NCBI RefSeq assembly: GCF_039871975.1
Contig: NZ_JBDPLL010000001.1
Origin: Trichormus_B sp936914905
GTDB lineage: Bacteria; Cyanobacteriota; Cyanobacteriia; Cyanobacteriales; Nostocaceae
Direction: 5' to 3' (one strand)
DNA length: 64,000 nt
The notes under the pieces were generated by a model that saw only the letters and a program-made list of their open reading frames with translations, ran no database searches and was not told the origin of the DNA. A program made the translations under genes and the position numbers. Below, piece after piece: positions 47,866 through 57,412 of the stretch. Every line of letters starts with the position of its first letter. Position 1 is the first letter of the stretch.

Positions 47866-49455
47866 ATGGCTATAGGCTACGTTGCGCTTGTACTCCATGC
47901 CCACTTGCCCTTCGTTCGTCACCCAGAAAGTGACTACGTGCTGGAGGAGGAATGGCTATATGAAGCCATTACCGAAACTTACATCCCCTTATTGAAAGTA
48001 TTTGAAGGCTTAAAGCGAGATGGCATCGACTTTAAAATCACGATGAGTATGACACCGCCCCTAGTGTCGATGCTGCGTGATCCTTTGCTGCAAGAATGCT
48101 ATGATGCACATCTATCTCAACTAGAAGAACTAATACAGCTAGAAGCAGGGCGTAATATTCATAATGGGCATTTGCGCTATTTAGCTGAACATTACGCCAC
48201 TGAATTTAATGAAGCCCGTCAGGTTTGGGAAAAATACGACGGTGATTTAGTTACAGCTTTTAAACAGTACCAAGATTGTAATAACTTAGAGATTATCACC
48301 TGCGGCGCTACCCATGGCTACTTGCCGCTGATGAAAATGTATCCAGAAGCTGTGTGGGCGCAGGTTCACGTGGCTTGTGAACATTACGAGGAAACTTTTG
48401 GACAAGCACCCAGAGGTATTTGGTTGCCAGAATGCGCCTACTATGAAGGCGTAGAGCGAATGTTAGCGGATGCCGGATTACGCTATTTCCTAACTGATGG
48501 ACATGGCATATTATACGCCCGTCCCCGTCCCCGCTATGGTACTTATGCCCCGATTTTCACAGAAACTGGTGTAGCTGCTTTTGGTCGGGATCATGAATCT
48601 TCTCAACAGGTATGGTCTTCGGAAGTAGGCTATCCTGGTGCAGCAGAATACCGGGAATTTTACAAAGATTTGGGCTGGGAAGCTGAATATGAATATATTA
48701 AGCCCTACATTATGCCCAATGGTCAACGTAAAAATACGGGAATCAAGTATCATAAAATCACTGGACGTGGTTTAAGTCTTTCTGATAAGGCGCTTTATGA
48801 TCCTTACTGGGCAAAGGAAAAAGCGGCAGAACATGCTGCTAACTTCATGTATAACCGTGAATGCCAGTCTGAACATTTACATGGAATTATGGGTCGTCCC
48901 CCGGTGATTGTTTCTCCCTATGATGCAGAGTTATTTGGTCACTGGTGGTATGAGGGTCCATGGTTCATTGATTATTTGTTCCGCAAGTCATGGTATGACC
49001 AAGGAACTTATGAAATGACCCACTTAGCTGATTATTTGCGCGCTAACCCGACACAACAAGTCTGTCGTCCGTCCCAGTCGAGTTGGGGTTATAAGGGTTT
49101 CCATGAATATTGGTTGAATAATACAAATGTCTGGATTTATCCGCATTTACATAAGGCTGCGGAACGGATGATTGAAATTTCCAAATTGGAACCCGAGGAT
49201 GAGTTACAATGGAAAGCTTTGAATCAAGCAGCGCGGGAGTTATTATTAGCACAATCTTCTGACTGGGCGTTTATTATGCGGACAGGAACAATGGTTCCCT
49301 ATGCGGTGAGAAGAACGCGATCACACTTGATGCGGTTTAATAAACTGTATGAAGATGTGAAAATTGGCAAAGTTGATAGTGGTTGGTTGGAAAAAGTCGA
49401 ATTAATGGATAATATTTTCCCCAACATTAACTATCGAGTTTACCGTCCTATGTAG
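47866..49455 (+). CDS. Glycoside hydrolase family 57 protein (probable 1,4-alpha-glucan branching enzyme)
   Basis: A 529-residue cytoplasmic GH57 enzyme with the opening GYVALVLHAHLPFVRHPE (conserved region 1), GIWLPECAYYEGVERML carrying the catalytic Glu, and SPYDAELFGHWWYEGP with the acid/base Asp. This is followed by the DUF1957-type helical C-terminus. Such cyanobacterial enzymes are generally assigned to glycogen branching, though some GH57 members are amylases or hydrolases, so the reaction is inferred. The start is set at ATG 47866 rather than the in-frame codon 19 codons upstream, because MAIGYVALVLHAHLP is the conserved N-terminus. Confidence 0.9.
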   Translation: MAIGYVALVLHAHLPFVRHPESDYVLEEEWLYEAITETYIPLLKVFEGLKRDGIDFKITMSMTPPLVSMLRDPLLQECYDAHLSQLEELIQLEAGRNIHNGHLRYLAEHYATEFNEARQVWEKYDGDLVTAFKQYQDCNNLEIITCGATHGYLPLMKMYPEAVWAQVHVACEHYEETFGQAPRGIWLPECAYYEGVERMLADAGLRYFLTDGHGILYARPRPRYGTYAPIFTETGVAAFGRDHESSQQVWSSEVGYPGAAEYREFYKDLGWEAEYEYIKPYIMPNGQRKNTGIKYHKITGRGLSLSDKALYDPYWAKEKAAEHAANFMYNRECQSEHLHGIMGRPPVIVSPYDAELFGHWWYEGPWFIDYLFRKSWYDQGTYEMTHLADYLRANPTQQVCRPSQSSWGYKGFHEYWLNNTNVWIYPHLHKAAERMIEISKLEPEDELQWKALNQAARELLLAQSSDWAFIMRTGTMVPYAVRRTRSHLMRFNKLYEDVKIGKVDSGWLEKVELMDNIFPNINYRVYRPM

Positions 49456-49469
49456 GTAAAAATCATCTG

Positions 49470-49490
49470 GGGTGGGCATTTTGCCTACCC
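49470..49490 (+). terminator. Possible hairpin terminator of the GH57 gene
   Basis: GGGTGGGCA and TGCCTACCC pair with one G-T wobble around a TTT loop, 15 bases after the stop codon. There is no T run, so terminator function is uncertain. Confidence 0.4.
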
Positions 49491-49500
49491 TGGGTATCAG

Positions 49501-49540
49501 ATTTCATACATAATAGAATTATTTCATACATAATAGAATT
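49501..49540. repeat. Perfect 20-bp tandem duplication
   Basis: ATTTCATACATAATAGAATT occurs twice head to tail, with no spacer. Confidence 0.9.
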
Positions 49541-49727
49541 ATCTCTTGAAATTCATTTCCTGCTTAAGTATTCCCCTGCTAACCATTGATTCTCCTATTC
49601 TGGTAGAAAATCTGATTTGACAACTAAATTAGCATCAAAAGGACATTCTACGCGAAAAGCAGATTGCAGATTATAGATAAACCTGTTTCTGAGGCTGCTA
49701 AATATGTCGCTTTTTGATAACATTAAT

Positions 49728-50813
49728 AGGACTTACGCATTGACAAAGTAGCAAAATAGTGTAGTGATAAAAGTGTCATCTACCTAGCAGGTATCGGAGA
49801 ATTAGAGAAATAACCATACCTTCTACAGCAGAATGCAATCCGGAATATTACACTCTGTTATTGCTATCAGAACCAAAGCATGGGGGATGTTATCGATTGG
49901 CAGAGATATTGGAAAACGTTTCACATAACAGTGTGAATAGATTATTGCTCAGAGAGAGATACGAACCGAAATATTTATTCTATACAGTAAGGAAAATCAT
50001 AAATGATGACACAGTTTTATAAAAATTTTATAGTGACCCAAAAAATCTAGAATTAATCAGTTATTTATGGTCTAGGCAATATAATAAGAGCATCAAAGCA
50101 ATAAATTTAATCACACTATACTACAGTGATGTGTATGGAAATTCAGTACCAATAAATTACAGAATATACGACAAAAAGGAGGGAAAGACTAAGAACGATT
50201 ATTTTCAGGAAATGCTCAAGGAAGTGATTGATTGGAGTGTAAAACCAAGAATAGTTACACGAGACAGTTGGTATTCAGGGGTAGAAAGCTTCAAATTTTT
50301 AAAAACTAGAAATTGGGTTTTCTATTTGGGATTGAAAAAAATATAAGCGTATCAAATAAACTGGAAGAGTATTGTCTATTAAGGAGTTTAGAAATTCTCG
50401 ATGAAGGTTTAATAACTCATTTGAGAGCATTTAGATTAATCAAATTGTTTAGGCAAGACTTCAAATATGTACCAGATCAAGAAGCTCTCAATCAAATCAC
50501 CAAAAGTGAATTTGTGACAATTCATGATACTCATTGGCGCATTGAAATTTTTCATAGAGCCATCAAACAAGTGTGTGGAATTTATGGATTTATGGTTAGA
50601 GATAGCCAAGCAATTAAAACACAGAATTTTGTTCACTTCAAGCATTTGTTTGTTTAGAAAAAATGCGCTCTGAAAACATAATTTCTAATTAGTTTGAATT
50701 ACAAAGGAACTTATTCACTTTAGTTGTGCCCGACTACATTGTGGACAATCTTACCAGTGCTGGTACTGCTTAATACACATGGATGAGTTTTTTTGTCAAT
50801 GCGTAACTCCTAT
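49728..50813 (+). mobile_element. IS701-like insertion sequence, decayed
   Basis: The ends GGACTTACGCATTGACAAA and TTTTGTCAATGCGTAACTCC are inverted repeats. The transposase is broken: EYYTLLLLSEPKHGGCYRLA then SVNRLLLRERYEPKYLFYTV, a stop after NDDTVL, GNSVPINYRIYDKKEGKTKN, RIVTRDSWYSGVESFKFLK, a frameshift near 50320, and DTHWRIEIFHRAIKQVCGIY to the stop. DSWYSG and the HW-IE-FHR segment are DDE-core motifs of IS701/IS4-group enzymes. Flanking spacer contains no other gene. Confidence 0.8.
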
Positions 50814-50857
50814 AATATTTAAATTTAGTAGTATTCTCTGACAGCGGACTTAAGTAA

Positions 50858-51185
50858 TTTCAACTAATGCTTCACCGGAAGACAAAATTTCCAAAGCTTA
50901 CAGTAAATTTGTACTCGAAATCTCTCTCAGTCTAGAATTAGAAGTATTACCACAGGTTAGCCAGATGATTTGCGGTGGTGGTGTTCCCAGACGATCAACT
51001 AAATCAACAAAGTCGCTATTTTTAGTCATAAAGACAACTCCTTGAGCTTTTGGAGCCTCAAAAATTTCCTCATCTTCAGCATCTCTTAGTCCCACATCAT
51101 GCAAGGCTAAGACGGTTATACTAAATGCCTGATTAGTCCAAGTAGCAATAGATAGTGATAAGTGTGCATCAACCCAAACTATCAT
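50858..51185 (-). pseudogene. DUF5615-type PIN-like protein with premature stop near the end
   Basis: From ATG 51185 the product MIVWVDAHLSLSIATWTNQA, DVGLRDAEDEEIFEAPKAQG and FMTKNSDFVDLVDRLGTPPP, then LTCGNTSNSRLREI matches the DUF5615 PIN-like family, usually the toxin half of toxin-antitoxin pairs. A TAA at codon 96 cuts the frame; the same frame continues ALEILSSGEALVEIT to a second stop. The catalytic acidic residues are ahead of the stop, so the 95-residue product might still fold. The expected DUF433 antitoxin is not recognisable upstream. Confidence 0.7.
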
Positions 51186-51269
51186 GCAACTAACACCGGA
51201 GAAAATAACAACTTAAACCCTATACAACCAAGGTTATTACCTATAGCTGGAACTATCAACTAACTTCGC

Positions 51270-51785
51270 ACAGGGGAGTTTTCTGCTCTTAATTTATAGG
51301 ATTTATTAGAAGAATTAGAAACTCTAAGTAGAACTCAAAAACGAATAATTCAAAATTTATGAATTAAGCTTCTTGTACATCTACTTAAACTTAAATATTT
51401 CGATAAGTAAGTGGGTGGAAAAATTGATAACTATGTCATGGCGAATGTAGCCAAGGGGAATCAAGCAATCGCAAGGGTTTCAGGTAATTTATATTTTGTT
51501 ACATAGTTATGTTTATTTGTGTCTACCTACTTAGTGAAAGAGAATGTAATCAAGGACCTTGGAAAGGTGAAATTAGAACATTTCGCAGACAGATAAAAGA
51601 TGAACTCAAAGATAGTCCCAGTTTAAAACATTACATCTTAGAAATACTTAATTAATATTATCAATAAGGGAGAAAGAAAGCATCTCGATACATTCCCTCT
51701 TATTACCATCGGTTCTTTAGAAGAAATCCTCGATGAAAATTGGTTTCCTGAATATGGCTGCAATCATCACGGTAAAGACGATTAA
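51270..51785 (+). pseudogene. DUF29-family relic 1, interrupted by a MITE
   Basis: Fragments in one frame read DLLEELETLSRTQKRIIQNL, stop, IKLLVHLLKLKYFDK. After a ~130-bp insertion, ERECNQGPWKGEIRTFRRQI then KDELKDSPSLKHYILEILN follow, and later EEILDENWFPEYG. This is the usual N- to C-terminal order of DUF29 proteins. Two or more stops and a frame change make it dead. Function of the family is unknown. Confidence 0.75.
51407..51533. mobile_element. ~127-bp miniature element inside the DUF29 relic
   Basis: The ends TAAGTGGGTGGAAAAATTGATAACTATGT (left; written here as TAAGTGGGTGG then TGATAACTATGT) and ACATAGTTATG to CTACCTACTTA (right) are inverted repeats. The element separates KYFDK from ERECNQG of the DUF29 frame. 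No coding capacity. Confidence 0.7.
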
Positions 51786-51873
51786 AATAGATACACAAAT
51801 CACGCTTACTTAAGGAGTATCTAGCAGTGCAGCCAGATTTAATCGGCTTAGGAATTAGCAAAGGGGAACTAAG

Positions 51874-52474
51874 ATGCTTAACTGGGTAGACGTTTTTCGA
51901 CCCTCAATTATGGCAAATAGGGAAAAGCGTATGGGCTTTTTCTTCAATGAAGGTTTGGCTTTAGCACTGACACCAATTATTGTCGGCTTTATTTATGCTT
52001 TTATAATTTTGCCCACCTTGGGATCTTCCAAAAAATTGGGCGTTATATTACTGATTATTGTAACCGTTGCCGTGGTTGTGGGGCGATCACTCTGGCGGAA
52101 AAACCTGTCCCCATGCATTAATAATCCTCCTAGACGAAGTTGATAAATATCACGCAGTAGTTCAAGCTATAGATATCAACGACCAACTGACTAACTCTGG
52201 TAACTCCCAAAGTTACATTACTGACAGAGAAGAGGTAATATCTGCACTGTAACTGATTTGAGAGGATTTAGTTCCTGCCTTAAAAAGTGAATGGACTTTG
52301 CGCGATAATAAAAAACTGCTGGCTAACAACCAAGATTTAGTGCTAAATAATTTAGCCAATCTACAAACCTTAGAAGTTAGTAATCAAGCCAGTAAATATG
52401 CAGAACTGCTAAACCAATCATTGCAAATTGCTTTAGATATACAAGCAGAAATCAGAAAACTCAGAAAAGTGTAA
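51874..52474 (+). pseudogene. Membrane protein of unknown family, frameshifted
   Basis: The first 89 codons encode MLNWVDVFRPSIMANREKRM and two membrane segments (LALALTPIIVGFIYAFIILP and LGVILLIIVTVAVVVGRSL). Near 52100 the frame shifts, and the continuation LDEVDKYHAVVQAIDINDQL to REEVISAL, stop, EDLVPALKSEWTLRDNKKLL and a coiled-coil-like end YAELLNQSLQIALDIQAEIR is readable with two stops. It looks like one eroded gene for a membrane-anchored coiled-coil protein. The family is not recognised. Confidence 0.55.
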
Positions 52475-52542
52475 TCATAGATTGATTTGAATAAATTCCA
52501 TGCTTTAACCTTAATCTGTATATTCAATTAGGAGAATCCTAA

Positions 52543-53010
52543 ATGATATCTAAATTATTGAGTCAAACTCTTTATGAACAGGATTATCCCCAATGCTTAG
52601 AAACGACTTTACAACAATTACAAGCACAAGATATAGAAAATCTTGATTGGGAGCATTTAATTGAGGAGATTACCACATTGGGTAATGAACAAAAACACAA
52701 AGTGGAAAGTTATCTACTGCAACTTCTCAAACATCTGCTATTGTATCAGTATTGGAGTCTTCCTGACTGTAAACATCATTGGGAAGTAGAAATTGATAAT
52801 TTTCAAGTATAACTGAGGAAGTTAACTAAATTAGAAAACCTCTACAATTATCTGTTAAAAGTGCTCGATGCAGTATATGATGCAGTATATAATGATGCAG
52901 CACGACAAGCCAAGAAAAAAAGTGGTTTAAATTGTTTTCCCCAAACTTGCCCTTACACAACTGAACAAATTTTAGATGTAGAATACTTACCACCATTTAC
53001 ATACTTATGA
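52543..53010 (+). pseudogene. DUF29-family relic 2 with one TAA
   Basis: From ATG 52543: LSQTLYEQDYPQCLETTLQQ, NLDWEHLIEEITTLGNEQKH and LLKHLLLYQYWSLPDCKHHW, then FQV, TAA, LRKLTKLENLYNYLLKVLD and SGLNCFPQTCPYTTEQILDV to the TGA at 53008. It is full length for a DUF29 protein apart from one nonsense codon and a short VYDA duplication. The stop overlaps the ATG of the next gene. The truncated 89-residue N-terminal part might still be made. Confidence 0.75.
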
Positions 53011-54329
53011 ATAACCAACCCAAAATAATCGTTTTAGATGATGATCCAACAGGTTCTCAAACCGTCCATAGTTGTTTACTGTTGATGCGTTGGGATGTGG
53101 AAACTTTGCGTTTAGGATTAAAAGATGAGGCTCCCATTTTCTTTATTTTAACTAATACGCGATCTCTCACACCAGAAGCAGCCGCAACCGTCACCAGAGA
53201 AGTTTGTCATAATCTGAAAATCGCCTTAGCAGCAGAAAACATAGATGATTTTCTCGTAGTTAGTCGTTCTGACTCCACCTTACGCGGACATTATCCCATT
53301 GAAACTGATGTCATCGCCGAAGAACTCGGACTATTTGACGCTCATTTTCTCATCCCGGCATTTTTTGAAGGTGGAAGAATTACCCGCGATAGCATCCATT
53401 ATCTAATTAATGATGGTATTCCTACCCCAGTCCATGAAACAGAATTTGCTCGTGATTCCGTCTTTGGTTACAATTACAGCTACCTGCCCAAATATGTAGA
53501 AGAAAAAACCAAAGAACGCATTAAAGAAGATACTGTTACTAGATTTTTACTGGCAGATATTCGTAGTGGTAGTTTAGAAAAACTATTGCAACTCCATGAT
53601 AATCAGTGTGTAGTTGTAGACGGAGAAAACCAAACGGATCTTAACACTTTTGCCGTTGATATCTTAACAGCTGCAAGTCAAGGAAAACGCTTTTTATTCC
53701 GTTCGGCTGCTAGTATTGTAACAGCTTTAGCTGCCTTACCTCCCCAACCCATAGCCGCTGAAAATATGGCAGAATATGTGCGTGGTGGTAAACCAGGTGC
53801 AGTTATAGTTGGTTCTCACGTTAAAAAAACGACTCAACAATTAGAGTATTTATTACAAACCCAGGGAACAGTAGGAATTGAAATCAATGTATCTAGATTA
53901 CTTGATCATGGAGAAAATCCAACTGCCCAATTGCTGCAAGAAAGTTTAGAAGAAATCAGGATAGTACATAATTCAGGAAAAACATCGGTAATTTATACTA
54001 GTCGTCAAGAATTGACCTTTAAAGATGTCAAAACTAGATTAGAGTTTGGGTCCACAGTTTCCACTTTATTAATGGATATTGTTCAGGGTTTACCAGCAGA
54101 TATAGGATTTTTAATTAGCAAAGGTGGGATTACCTCTAACAATGTTTTGAGTACGGGATTAGCATTAACTTCAGCCAGATTACTGGGTCAAATTTTAGCA
54201 GGTTGTTCAATGGTAATTACACAATCTGATCATCCTCAGTTTCCTAACTTGCCAGTGGTACTTTTTCCCGGTAATGTCGGTAACACCAATGCATTAGCTA
54301 CAATTTATGAAAGATTGACAACAAAATAA
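53007..54329 (+). CDS. Four-carbon acid sugar kinase family protein (DUF1537)
   Basis: A 440-residue protein of the FCSK (OtnK/DtnK-like) family, ATP-dependent kinases of sugar acids. The N-terminal domain carries KIIVLDDDPTGSQTVHS and SRSDSTLRGHYPIETDVI, both hallmark motifs; the C-terminal nucleotide-binding domain has FLISKGGITSNNVLSTGLA and LVFPGNVG-like PVVLFPGNVGNTNALATIYE. The real substrate in cyanobacteria is unknown. The start ATG overlaps the stop of the DUF29 relic, and minC follows after 75 bases of STRR-like repeats; a functional link with the Min genes is not implied. Confidence 0.9.
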   Translation: MNNQPKIIVLDDDPTGSQTVHSCLLLMRWDVETLRLGLKDEAPIFFILTNTRSLTPEAAATVTREVCHNLKIALAAENIDDFLVVSRSDSTLRGHYPIETDVIAEELGLFDAHFLIPAFFEGGRITRDSIHYLINDGIPTPVHETEFARDSVFGYNYSYLPKYVEEKTKERIKEDTVTRFLLADIRSGSLEKLLQLHDNQCVVVDGENQTDLNTFAVDILTAASQGKRFLFRSAASIVTALAALPPQPIAAENMAEYVRGGKPGAVIVGSHVKKTTQQLEYLLQTQGTVGIEINVSRLLDHGENPTAQLLQESLEEIRIVHNSGKTSVIYTSRQELTFKDVKTRLEFGSTVSTLLMDIVQGLPADIGFLISKGGITSNNVLSTGLALTSARLLGQILAGCSMVITQSDHPQFPNLPVVLFPGNVGNTNALATIYERLTTK

Positions 54330-54404
54330 TCAGTTATCAGTTACCAGTGAACAGTGATCAGTTATCGCTGTAACCTATCACCTATTCCCTATTTCCAATT
54401 ACAA

Positions 54405-55439
54405 ATGAATTCTTATTCTACTAACTCCCCACATGATTTTCAACAGGACTCAAATTCTCAACTTACTCCTGGGAAATCCATTTCTAAACAAGCTGATGTA
54501 GAAGAAAATCTTGCTAAGACTACCAAGATAGAGGCAGATTATACTGATGATGCAGATAGTAATTCTATTATCCCGAATGCTGATTTAAATTCAGTTCTCC
54601 TTTATTTACAAGCTAATGCTGTTAGTACAAGTGCTGAGTCTAACTCTGATTTAACTGATGTCAATAAGAATGAGTTAGAATTCTTAGAAGAAACAATTAA
54701 TCATAATATTCAAGTCCAGTTAAAAACAGAAGAGGGAAGACTGTTATTAATTTTGCCAACTGAATCTCAAGTACCTGCGTCAGAAATAAGTTGGTCAGAA
54801 ATTTGGCAACAAATGAAGCAGCGCCTCAATGGTAGCGATCGCTTGCGGATACCTAACACTATAGTACATCTAGTTGCACAAGACCGCCTGTTAGATAGCA
54901 GACAACTACAACAATTGGAAGAAACTTTAAATAAAGTCCAACTTCAGCTAAAATCAGTGGCAACTAGTCGTAGGCAAACAGCGATCGCAGCTTGTACGTT
55001 AGGTTATTCTGTAGAACAAATACAACTACAAACATCCTTTACTACCGATCTTCAACCTACCCCCAAAGCTCTGGCAGATGCCCTGTATCTAGAAATGACA
55101 GTGCGTTCTGGTGGAGAAATTCGTCATCCTGGCACAGTGATTATTTTGGGAGATATCAATCCTGGTGGTATCGTAGTAGCAGATGGAGATATTCTTGTAT
55201 GGGGGCGGCTGCGGGGAGTAGCTCATGCGGGAGCTACAGGCAATCGTGAGTGTATAATCATGGCTTTGCAAATGGAACCAACCCAACTGCGAATCGCCGA
55301 TGCAGTAGCAAGAGCGCCAGAAAAATCATTGACACAATTTTTCCCAGAAGTAGCACACATTACACCTCAAGGAGTTCGCATTGCTAAAGCAGCCGATTTT
55401 TCTCGCAATCAGTTAAGTAAAATTAATCAAAGCCTCTAA
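54405..55439 (+). CDS. minC: Septum site-determining protein MinC
   Basis: A 344-residue FtsZ-polymerisation inhibitor. A long, poorly conserved acidic N-terminus (residues 1 to ~90, rich in Ser, Asn and Asp) precedes the MinC N-domain. The C-terminal beta-helix has VRSGGEIRHPGTVIILGDIN and GGIVVADGDILVWGRLRGVA, which dimerises and binds MinD. The start is taken at ATG 54405 (MNSYSTNSPHD); upstream in-frame codons lie in STRR-like sequence. It is the first gene of minC-minD-minE, with 49 bases to minD. The extended N-terminus is common in filamentous cyanobacteria. Confidence 0.94.
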   Translation: MNSYSTNSPHDFQQDSNSQLTPGKSISKQADVEENLAKTTKIEADYTDDADSNSIIPNADLNSVLLYLQANAVSTSAESNSDLTDVNKNELEFLEETINHNIQVQLKTEEGRLLLILPTESQVPASEISWSEIWQQMKQRLNGSDRLRIPNTIVHLVAQDRLLDSRQLQQLEETLNKVQLQLKSVATSRRQTAIAACTLGYSVEQIQLQTSFTTDLQPTPKALADALYLEMTVRSGGEIRHPGTVIILGDINPGGIVVADGDILVWGRLRGVAHAGATGNRECIIMALQMEPTQLRIADAVARAPEKSLTQFFPEVAHITPQGVRIAKAADFSRNQLSKINQSL

Positions 55440-55488
55440 GATATTTAGTATTATTTCCACAACGCCTAATAGAACGCAATTCCTATTT

Positions 55489-56295
55489 ATGACTCGCATT
55501 ATTGTAACTACCTCCGGTAAAGGAGGAGTGGGTAAAACCACAGTTTCCGCAAATTTGGGTATGGCTTTAGCCAAACTAGGTCAGCAAGTCGCCCTAGTTG
55601 ATGCGGATTTTGGACTCAGAAATTTAGATTTGCTGCTAGGACTAGAAAACCGTATCGTCTACACAGCTGTAGAAGTTTTAGCCAGAGAATGTCGTTTAGA
55701 TCAAGCTTTGGTAAAAGATAAGCGACAACCCAATCTTGTACTTCTACCAGCTGCCCAAAATCGTACCAAAGATGCCGTCACTCCCGACCAAATGACACTG
55801 CTGGTAAATGCACTAGCACAAAAATACCACTATATACTGATTGATAGCCCTGCAGGCATTGAAATGGGGTTTAAAAATGCGATCGCCCCAGCCAAAGAAG
55901 CCCTAATTGTCACCACCCCAGAAATTTCCGCAGTCCGCGATGCCGACCGAGTAGTGGGCTTACTAGAAGCACAAGGTATCAAAAAGATACATTTAATAAT
56001 TAATCGTATCAGACCTGCAATGGTACAGGCAAATGATATGATGTCTGTGCAGGATGTTCAGGAACTTCTCGCCATCCCCTTAATTGGGGTAATCCCTGAC
56101 GACGAGCGTGTAATAGTATCTACCAACCGTGGTGAACCTTTAGTATTATCAGACACCCCCTCAATAGCTGCCTTAGCCTTTGAAAACATTGCTCGCAGGT
56201 TAGAAGGGCAAACTGTTGAATTTCTTGAGCTTGACTCACCCAACGACAACATCTTTTCCCGCTTGAGGAAATTGTTGTGGACAAAGATTGTTTAA
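55489..56295 (+). CDS. minD: Septum site-determining ATPase MinD
   Basis: A 268-residue membrane-cycling ATPase that recruits MinC to the membrane and is released by MinE. The deviant Walker A GKGGVGKTT, the switch segment VALVDADFGLRNLDLLLG, and the DSPAG Walker B are visible. The C-terminal amphipathic targeting helix NIFSRLRKLLWTKIV is intact. The length is standard. It is the second gene of the min operon, with 35 bases to minE. Confidence 0.97.
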   Translation: MTRIIVTTSGKGGVGKTTVSANLGMALAKLGQQVALVDADFGLRNLDLLLGLENRIVYTAVEVLARECRLDQALVKDKRQPNLVLLPAAQNRTKDAVTPDQMTLLVNALAQKYHYILIDSPAGIEMGFKNAIAPAKEALIVTTPEISAVRDADRVVGLLEAQGIKKIHLIINRIRPAMVQANDMMSVQDVQELLAIPLIGVIPDDERVIVSTNRGEPLVLSDTPSIAALAFENIARRLEGQTVEFLELDSPNDNIFSRLRKLLWTKIV

Positions 56296-56330
56296 CTTAT
56301 TTTCCAGTTTTCGCCTTAGACTTAGCCGCA

Positions 56331-56633
56331 ATGATACTTGAACTTTTAGAAAAACTGTTTGTTCGCACACCTGACACCAGTCGCACTCAAGTTAAACGTC
56401 GCCTGCAAGTAGTCATAGCCCACGACCGCGCCGACTTAGACCCCCAAACCTTGGAAAAAATGCGCCAAGAAATTTTGGCAATAGTCTGTCGCTACGTGGA
56501 AATTGAAACAGATGGCTTGGAGTTTTCCCTAGAAAGCAACCAACGTACAACAGCCTTAATCGCTAATTTACCCATCCGCAGGGTAAAAGAAACTACAGAT
56601 GAACTAGAAGCGAGCGAGATAATCTCAGAATAA
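56331..56633 (+). CDS. minE: Cell division topological specificity factor MinE
   Basis: A 100-residue regulator that stimulates MinD ATPase and drives its redistribution. It has the N-terminal membrane-targeting stretch MILELLEKLFVRT, the MinD-contact region VKRRLQVVIAHDRADLDPQT, and the C-terminal dimerisation domain. An in-frame upstream start overlapping minD would add 18 residues; ATG 56331 is preferred because MILELLEKLF is the family N-terminus. It is the last gene of the min operon. Confidence 0.95.
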   Translation: MILELLEKLFVRTPDTSRTQVKRRLQVVIAHDRADLDPQTLEKMRQEILAIVCRYVEIETDGLEFSLESNQRTTALIANLPIRRVKETTDELEASEIISE

Positions 56634-56682
56634 AAACACAACCTAGTAGTTAGGAGAAAGGTGAACCTTCCCTAATTACTAA

Positions 56683-56961
56683 CTATTTAAGCATTAGAGG
56701 ATCATCTTGAGACAGCAACTTCTGAACTTTTGCCTCGTCAATTCTGGAAGTTAATTTTTTGGATTCATGCAAATCTCTAGTGGTTTTAGCCAAAGTTAAA
56801 CTTGAACCGATAGAGAAAGCCAAACCGATGCCCATAAAACCTTTTATCCAGTTATCAAGAGGCAAGTTGAGGACACTGAAAGTTGTTATAGAAATAGAAA
56901 TGAGAAAAGCTGCCCATGTTTGAATAACCCAAGCAGTGCTATCTTTTTGAGGTGTTTGCAT
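56683..56961 (-). CDS. YiaA/YiaB-like two-helix membrane protein
   Basis: A 92-residue protein with two membrane segments (TWAAFLISISITTFSVL and WIKGFMGIGLAFSIGSSLTL) joined by a short loop, followed by the conserved KTTRDLHESKKLTSRIDEAK. This fits the YiaA/YiaB two-helix domain of unknown function. It is convergent with the min operon and monocistronic. Length is typical. Confidence 0.8.
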   Translation of the reverse strand: MQTPQKDSTAWVIQTWAAFLISISITTFSVLNLPLDNWIKGFMGIGLAFSIGSSLTLAKTTRDLHESKKLTSRIDEAKVQKLLSQDDPLMLK

Positions 56962-57162
56962 ATTCCCCTCTTTTTGGCTAATGCACTTTCAGTCAGATTT
57001 AATGCAGTGCTAAGAACCTACATTCCGCACCCTTAACTGTCACAATCGTTCACTACGGAAGTGAAGTCATGAAAGAAGAGTAAAAAATTATAGTTATCTA
57101 TACAAAACAAATTTTGGATAGGAAAATTTATTCAGATGCCTTCTTAATCAGCAGTAATAAAT

Positions 57163-57334
57163 AATAGACCTCTTGGAAAATTGTTTCTGTGGTATGATAG
57201 AGAGATTTAGATTTTATGTATTTTTGGTGTTCTTTGCCCTCGCTAATTCAAACATAACCGTGTAACTCTAACTTTTGGCTAAAACAAAGAAAACAGGTAA
57301 TTATAACATAAAATTAATTTTGCAAGAGGTCTAA
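57163..57334. mobile_element. ~170-bp MITE with AGACCTCTTG ends
   Basis: The left end ATAGACCTCTTGGAAAATTG and the right end AATTTTGCAAGAGGTCTAA are inverted repeats. A partial copy lies at 43647-43726. No coding capacity. Confidence 0.75.
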
Positions 57335-57412
57335 TGATTTTGAACCAGGTTTTCCATAAGAAAAACCTATTTACTAACTGTATATCTAACTTAATAGTAG
57401 TAATTCCTATTT

